Shown here: piece after piece, positions 60,336-64,000 of the stretch
How positions within the stretch are numbered: the stretch's first letter is position 1
How the letters are laid out: each line of letters starts with the position of its first letter
NCBI GenBank assembly: GCA_001799575.1
Contig: MGTT01000016.1
Location: 62,001 to 126,000, forward strand
Source of the DNA: Elusimicrobia bacterium GWA2_56_46
GTDB taxonomy: Bacteria; Elusimicrobiota; Elusimicrobia; Elusimicrobiales; UBA9959
Length of the DNA stretch: 64,000 bases
Direction of reading: 5' to 3'
Position numbers and translations under genes: made by a program
Notes under the pieces: generated by a model
Seen by the model: only the letters and a program-made list of their open reading frames with translations
Database searches by the model: none
What the model was told of the DNA's origin: nothing

Positions 60336-61277
60336 ATGGATAAAGAGCGGAGAAAGGTGGTGTGGCTGGTTCCGGCGGTCATTGCGGCCGCGGTACTGGC
60401 GCTCTTTTCAGGCGCGGTGGACGGCGCGGGCCCCGATATTATTTTTGGCCTGAGGCTGCCCCGGATCCTGGCGGCGGCGGTGGTAGGCGCCGGTCTGGGC
60501 TTTTCGGGGGCCGTGTTCCAGGGTCTGCTTAAAAATCCGCTCAGCGACCCTTATATCCTCGGCACTTCGGCGGGCGCCATGGCGGGGGCGGTGCTCTGTT
60601 CCGCTTCCGGCATCGGCCGCGCCTCGCCTCTGTTTTATCTGGCGGTTTTTGCCGGCGCATTTGCCGCCACTTTTTTAACCTATTCCCTGGCAAGGATAAA
60701 AAAATACCCGTCGGTTTCCCATCTGGTGCTGGCCGGAGTAGCGGTCAGCACTTTTCTCACCGCGCTTATAATGCTTTTTATCACGCTTTACCGGGAACAT
60801 TCGCTTTCACTGGTTTATTTCCTGCTGGGCGGTTTTTTCCCGGCGGATAATTATCTGCTGGCGGTTTCGTGCTGTCTTGTGGCGGCCTCTGTCTGCGGCG
60901 GGGCGCTGTTGTGGAGATACCTGGATATTTTCTCGCTCGGAGAGGAAAAAGCCTCCTGTCTGGGCGCGGATCCGGACAAGATCCGGCTGGCGTTCTTCGC
61001 GCTGGCCTCGCTGGCCACTTCGGCGGCTGTGGCGCTGGCCGGAACGGTGGGTTTCGTCGGACTTATAGTGCCTCATATCTTACGGCTGATTTTCGGCGCC
61101 TCGCACAGGCGGCTGCTCGTTTCCTCAGCGCTGGGCGGGGCGTTATTCCTGATTTTGGCCGATACTGCGGCGAGAACCGCGGCGGCCCCGGCCGAAATCC
61201 CGGTGGGGGTGGTGACGGCGCTGTTCGGCGCGCCGTTCTTTATCTGGCTGCTGCGCAGGATGAGGGATGAAGGCTAA
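60336..61277 (+). CDS. btuC: Cobalamin ABC transporter permease (BtuC-like)
   Basis: The 313-residue FecCD-type permease has about ten membrane helices. LRLPRILAAAVVGAGLGFSG near residue 32 and FQGLLKNPLSDPYILGTSAGA near 61 (core NPLSDPYILG) are diagnostic, as is GFVGLIVPHILRLIFG near 238. It forms the membrane channel for cobalamin, with BtuD as motor. The final codons run into a heptamer array. Confidence 0.93.
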   Translation: MDKERRKVVWLVPAVIAAAVLALFSGAVDGAGPDIIFGLRLPRILAAAVVGAGLGFSGAVFQGLLKNPLSDPYILGTSAGAMAGAVLCSASGIGRASPLFYLAVFAGAFAATFLTYSLARIKKYPSVSHLVLAGVAVSTFLTALIMLFITLYREHSLSLVYFLLGGFFPADNYLLAVSCCLVAASVCGGALLWRYLDIFSLGEEKASCLGADPDKIRLAFFALASLATSAAVALAGTVGFVGLIVPHILRLIFGASHRRLLVSSALGGALFLILADTAARTAAAPAEIPVGVVTALFGAPFFIWLLRRMRDEG

Positions 61278-61302
61278 AGGCTAAAGGCTAAAGGCTAAAG
61301 GC
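61264..61302 (+). repeat. Tandem GGCTAAA heptamers
   Basis: Four near-perfect copies of AAGGCTA follow each other between btuC and btuD. The stop codon of btuC lies in the array. The same unit occurs at 43076-43165. Confidence 0.8.
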
Positions 61303-61306
61303 AGAT

Positions 61307-62065
61307 ATGGCACTGATACGAGCTAAAAATTTGAAGTTTTCTTATAATGGGGTTCCGGCGGTGGCCGGCGTGGATTTTGAACTTCTGGAGAAAGATTTTC
61401 TGGCGGTCATAGGCCCTAACGGATCCGGTAAATCCACTCTTCTGCGGCTCATAAGCGGCGTCCTGGAGCCGTCGGAAGGCCTGGTCGAACTGCTCGGCCG
61501 CGACGTCCGTTCCTACCCGAAAACGGAGCTGGCGCGCCTTGTCGCGTACGTGCCCAGCGAATTTTATCTGCCGTACGATTTTTCGGTCTTTGAAATAATC
61601 ATGATGGGGCGCAGTCCTTATGTGGCCTGGTGGCGCAATTATTCAGCCGCCGATGCCGCCCGCGTGGGGGAAGTCCTGAGCGAAGTCGGTATCGATAAGC
61701 TAAGGGATCGGGGCATTAATTCCCTTTCAAGCGGCGAACGGCAGCTGGCTTTTATCGCGCAGGCGCTGGCCCAGGATCCGAAAGTCCTCCTGCTGGACGA
61801 GCCTACTTCCCATCTGGACATAAATTATAAGCTCCAGGTCTTTGATCTGCTCTCCCGCCTGGCCGGAGCGGGGGGGCTGGGTGTGGCCGTGGTCTCCCAT
61901 GATCTGGCGCTCATGGCCGCTTACGCCGGCAAGTCGCTTGTGCTTAAAAAAGGCGGCGGGCTCTTTTATGGGCCGGCGAAAGAGGGGCTGTCCGGCGCCA
62001 ATATCGCGGCCGCTTACGGCATCAGCGATCCGGCCTCCGTTACCCGGCTGCTCAAAATCCTCTGA
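61307..62065 (+). CDS. btuD: Cobalamin ABC transporter ATPase (BtuD-like)
   Basis: The 252-residue ATPase has Walker A GPNGSGKST near residue 38, the signature LSSGERQ near 141, Walker B VLLLDEPTSHLD near 161 and the switch His in VVSHDLAL. The FecE/BtuD branch is supported by MMGRSPYVAWWRNYS near 102. It powers the BtuC channel. The operon ends with a terminator made from heptamer units. Confidence 0.94.
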   Translation: MALIRAKNLKFSYNGVPAVAGVDFELLEKDFLAVIGPNGSGKSTLLRLISGVLEPSEGLVELLGRDVRSYPKTELARLVAYVPSEFYLPYDFSVFEIIMMGRSPYVAWWRNYSAADAARVGEVLSEVGIDKLRDRGINSLSSGERQLAFIAQALAQDPKVLLLDEPTSHLDINYKLQVFDLLSRLAGAGGLGVAVVSHDLALMAAYAGKSLVLKKGGGLFYGPAKEGLSGANIAAAYGISDPASVTRLLKIL

Positions 62066-62074
62066 GGATTCCGG

Positions 62075-62130
62075 ATTGAAGATTCCGGTTCCTCTTCCAC
62101 TCCGGAATCTTGAATTTTGAATAGTTTTTT
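62075..62130 (+). terminator. Terminator built from heptamer repeats after btuD
   Basis: ATTGAAGATTCCGG (62075-62088) pairs with CCGGAATCTTGAAT (62102-62115) at 13 of 14 positions. A T-run follows at 62125-62130. The arms are inverted copies of the GAATCTT satellite. Confidence 0.7.
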
Positions 62131-62151
62131 GATTGCCTGTCTGCCCGGAAA

Positions 62152-62162
62152 TTTGTTACACT
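62152..62162 (+). promoter_or_regulatory. Candidate extended -10 element for the DUF4912 gene
   Basis: TTTGTTACACT resembles the TTTGTTATAAT elements upstream of gap and others. It would give a leader of about 135 bases, in which no known riboswitch is visible. Confidence 0.4.
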
Positions 62163-62303
62163 TTTTGTGGTATGGGGGTTATGGGGGATATAGCCAGTTC
62201 TTGCGCTTTTTATCGGGCCTTGCCGGAAGATTGATATAGTCCGCGGCAACGGTTTTCATCACGGATACGACCTCCCTGCGCCACGAAAGCTAAGGAGAAA
62301 AAA

Positions 62304-63167
62304 ATGACTTCATCAGGGCAATTGGATAATAAGGACAAACAGCCGGATTCCGACTATAAATCCTTGCCGGAATCCTATGGCAGCACTGAGGCGGCTTTGC
62401 TGCCGCGCGATCCCAACTGGATGTTCATTTATTGGGAAATAACCGACAACGCAAAAGCCAAAATATCCCGCGAATACGGCCACGATGTTTTTGAAAAGTC
62501 GCGCCACGTGCTGCGTGTTTACGACGCCGCCGCGACCGACGGGCGGGGACACGCCTATTTCGACATCCCCGTGATGATAGACGCCAAAAACTGGTATATA
62601 AATGTGCAGGAGGGCGGAAAGGCTTATTATTGCGAGGTCGGTCTTATACTGCCGAACGGACGCTTTATAGCCCTGGTCAGGACAAATACCGTACATCTGC
62701 CGGTTGGCCGGGTTTCCGATGTCACGGACGAGAAGTGGATGTCCGTTTCCTCTGACTTCGACAAGCTTCTGCAGATCTCCGGCGTGGAGTATATCGGCAA
62801 AGGTTCGGGCGAGGTGGCCAAATCGCTCGCCCAGCGCTGGGAGATGCTGCGTTCCGTGTTCTCCAGGGCCGCGTCCTGGGGGGTCAGTTCGCTTTCTTCC
62901 CATTCCCTGCAAAAGCCCGCGGCGGGGAAGAAATTCTGGCTGGTGGCCGATTGCGAACTTATCCTGTACGGAGCCACGGAACCCGACGCCGCCGTTACCG
63001 TGGCCGGGCGCAAAGTGACTTTAAATCCGGACGGCACTTTCTCCATGCGCTTCGCGCTTCCGGACGGCAATATGGAACTGCCGATCAAGGCGGTATCCGG
63101 GGACGGAACTGATTCCCGTCAGATCGAGATCAAAGTGACAAGAGCGACAAGGAACGATGGAAAATAA
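62304..63167 (+). CDS. DUF4912 domain protein
   Basis: The 287-residue protein has the DUF4912 core at residues 20-150: LLPRDPNWMFIYWEI, then VLRVYDAA and YYCEVGLILPNGRF. The C-terminal part, about 205-285, is a small beta-rich domain with LYGATEPDAAVTVAGRKV. DUF4912 proteins often lie beside GH57 alpha-glucan enzymes, and this gene overlaps such a gene by 11 bases. Carbohydrate binding or enzyme assembly is inferred. AAGGAG precedes the ATG. Confidence 0.85.
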   Translation: MTSSGQLDNKDKQPDSDYKSLPESYGSTEAALLPRDPNWMFIYWEITDNAKAKISREYGHDVFEKSRHVLRVYDAAATDGRGHAYFDIPVMIDAKNWYINVQEGGKAYYCEVGLILPNGRFIALVRTNTVHLPVGRVSDVTDEKWMSVSSDFDKLLQISGVEYIGKGSGEVAKSLAQRWEMLRSVFSRAASWGVSSLSSHSLQKPAAGKKFWLVADCELILYGATEPDAAVTVAGRKVTLNPDGTFSMRFALPDGNMELPIKAVSGDGTDSRQIEIKVTRATRNDGK

Positions 63168-64000
63168 AGAAAAAGGCTACTTCGCGCTGGTTCTGCACGC
63201 GCATCTGCCCTTCATCCGGCATCCCGAGCACGAGGATTTTCTGGAAGAAGACTGGTATTTTGAGGCGATGTGCGAAACGTATCTCCCGCTTCTGGACATC
63301 TATGAGCGGCTTACCGGTGAGAACACGGATTTCCGCGTCACCATGTCGCTGACTCCGCCTTTGTGCAACATGATGTCCGACGACCTCCTGCGCGAGCGCT
63401 TCCGCCGTTATTACGGCAAGCGCCTGGAGCTGGCGGAAAAGGAAGTGTTCCGCAACCGCAATACCCCGTTCGAGAAAGTGGCCAAAATGTACGAGCGGAA
63501 GTTCCGCCGCATCCGCGAGCTCTACGAGGATTATTACCACGGCAATATCCTGGAAGGTTTCAAAAAATTCCAGGACATGGGCAAGCTTGAGATCATTACC
63601 TGCGGCGCCACGCACGGCTTCCTGCCGCTGGAAATAAGAAAAGAGGCGGTTTACGCCCAGATAAAAACGGCGGCCGACGATTACCGGTTCCGTTTCGGCC
63701 GCAGCCCAAGGGGCATCTGGCTGGCGGAATGCGCTTATAATCCGGGGGACGAAGTTTATCTGAAAGCCAACGGCATCAGGTATTTTTTCCTCGAAACCCA
63801 CGGCATAATTTACGGCAGTCCCCGGCCCCGCTACGGCGTTTATGCCCCGGTCTACTGCCCCTCCGGCGTCGCCGCGTTCAGCCGCGACATGGAATCCGCG
63901 CACCAGGTGTGGAGCGCGGAGATCGGCTATCCGGGCGACCACCGCTACCGCGAGTTTTACCGCGACCTCGGTTACGACCTGGAATACGATTACGTAAAGC
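63157..64000 (+). CDS. GH57 family protein, probable 1,4-alpha-glucan branching enzyme, N-terminal part
   Basis: The gene runs off the window, leaving about 281 residues. FALVLHAHLPFIRHPEHEDFL starts the protein (core HAHLPF), MSLTPPLCNMM lies near residue 64, and GIWLAECAYNPG near 185 contains the probable nucleophile Glu. These are the conserved regions of GH57 branching enzymes and the associated DUF1957 group. It should form alpha-1,6 branches in glycogen. Amylase activity is also possible within GH57. It overlaps the DUF4912 gene, so the two are co-translated. Confidence 0.9.
   Translation, partial: MENKEKGYFALVLHAHLPFIRHPEHEDFLEEDWYFEAMCETYLPLLDIYERLTGENTDFRVTMSLTPPLCNMMSDDLLRERFRRYYGKRLELAEKEVFRNRNTPFEKVAKMYERKFRRIRELYEDYYHGNILEGFKKFQDMGKLEIITCGATHGFLPLEIRKEAVYAQIKTAADDYRFRFGRSPRGIWLAECAYNPGDEVYLKANGIRYFFLETHGIIYGSPRPRYGVYAPVYCPSGVAAFSRDMESAHQVWSAEIGYPGDHRYREFYRDLGYDLEYDYVK

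Overview
The window (about 57-58% G+C in most genes) looks like a chromosomal segment of a Gram-negative bacterium. It has an outer-membrane FadL-type channel, O-antigen ligase and lipopolysaccharide-type glycosyltransferases. An archaeal-type cytoplasmic [NiFe] hydrogenase, a DUF3417-type glucan phosphorylase and a DUF4912 / GH57 pair together suggest Elusimicrobiota or a neighbouring candidate phylum. That assignment is inference; there is no rRNA here to test it.

Layout. 1-8751: cell-surface polysaccharide genes (initiating sugar phosphotransferase, membrane 4,6-dehydratase, GT2, SDR, RmlC-like epimerase), then two convergent genes for a multi-membrane protein and a GT2-GtrA-methyltransferase fusion. 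8937-12888: two nucleotidyltransferase toxin-antitoxin-like modules around a B12-type radical SAM gene. 12913-18837: a UDP-N-acetyl-L-fucosamine pathway with its transferase and a WcaJ-like initiator. 18951-23730: ssb, gap, a cyclic-2,3-diphosphoglycerate-synthetase-like gene, pgk and secG. 23783-26959: a DUF21-CBS-EIIA fusion, tRNA-Leu(GAG) behind a duplicated structured leader, and lysA. 27615-33154: amidase, GT2, O-antigen ligase, two GT4 genes and tRNA-Ala(GGC). 33324-45657: glucan phosphorylase, cold-shock protein, DUF3467, regulator, rsmD, nuclease, kinase, and a sixA-spoIID-uppP operon. 46140-55133: group 3b-like hydrogenase (beta, gamma, delta, alpha), maturation protease, permease, YbaB, HypA and a MinD-type ATPase. 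55312-59228: split lycopene-cyclase-like pair, histidine kinase, FadL-like porin and a membrane protein. 59245-62065: cobalamin riboswitch and btuFCD. 62304-64000: DUF4912 protein and a GH57 gene cut by the window end.

The most unusual signal is a family of inverted-repeat-bounded cassettes. The clear copy (50132-51656) fills almost the whole gap between the hydrogenase large subunit and its maturation protease. It has a perfect 57-bp inverted repeat, long hairpins in both ends, and an AT-rich gene for a HEPN-motif, zinc-ribbon protein. A second locus (about 27033-27570) has the same left-type and right-type ends around different, short DNA. The hairpin stems differ between copies but stay base-paired, while their loops and flanks are largely conserved. 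The window is also rich in other small repeats: dRS3-like palindromes, a second hairpin repeat, two related MITE-like elements (one sitting exactly in the shared stop codons of two convergent genes), and heptanucleotide satellites that form terminator-like hairpins.
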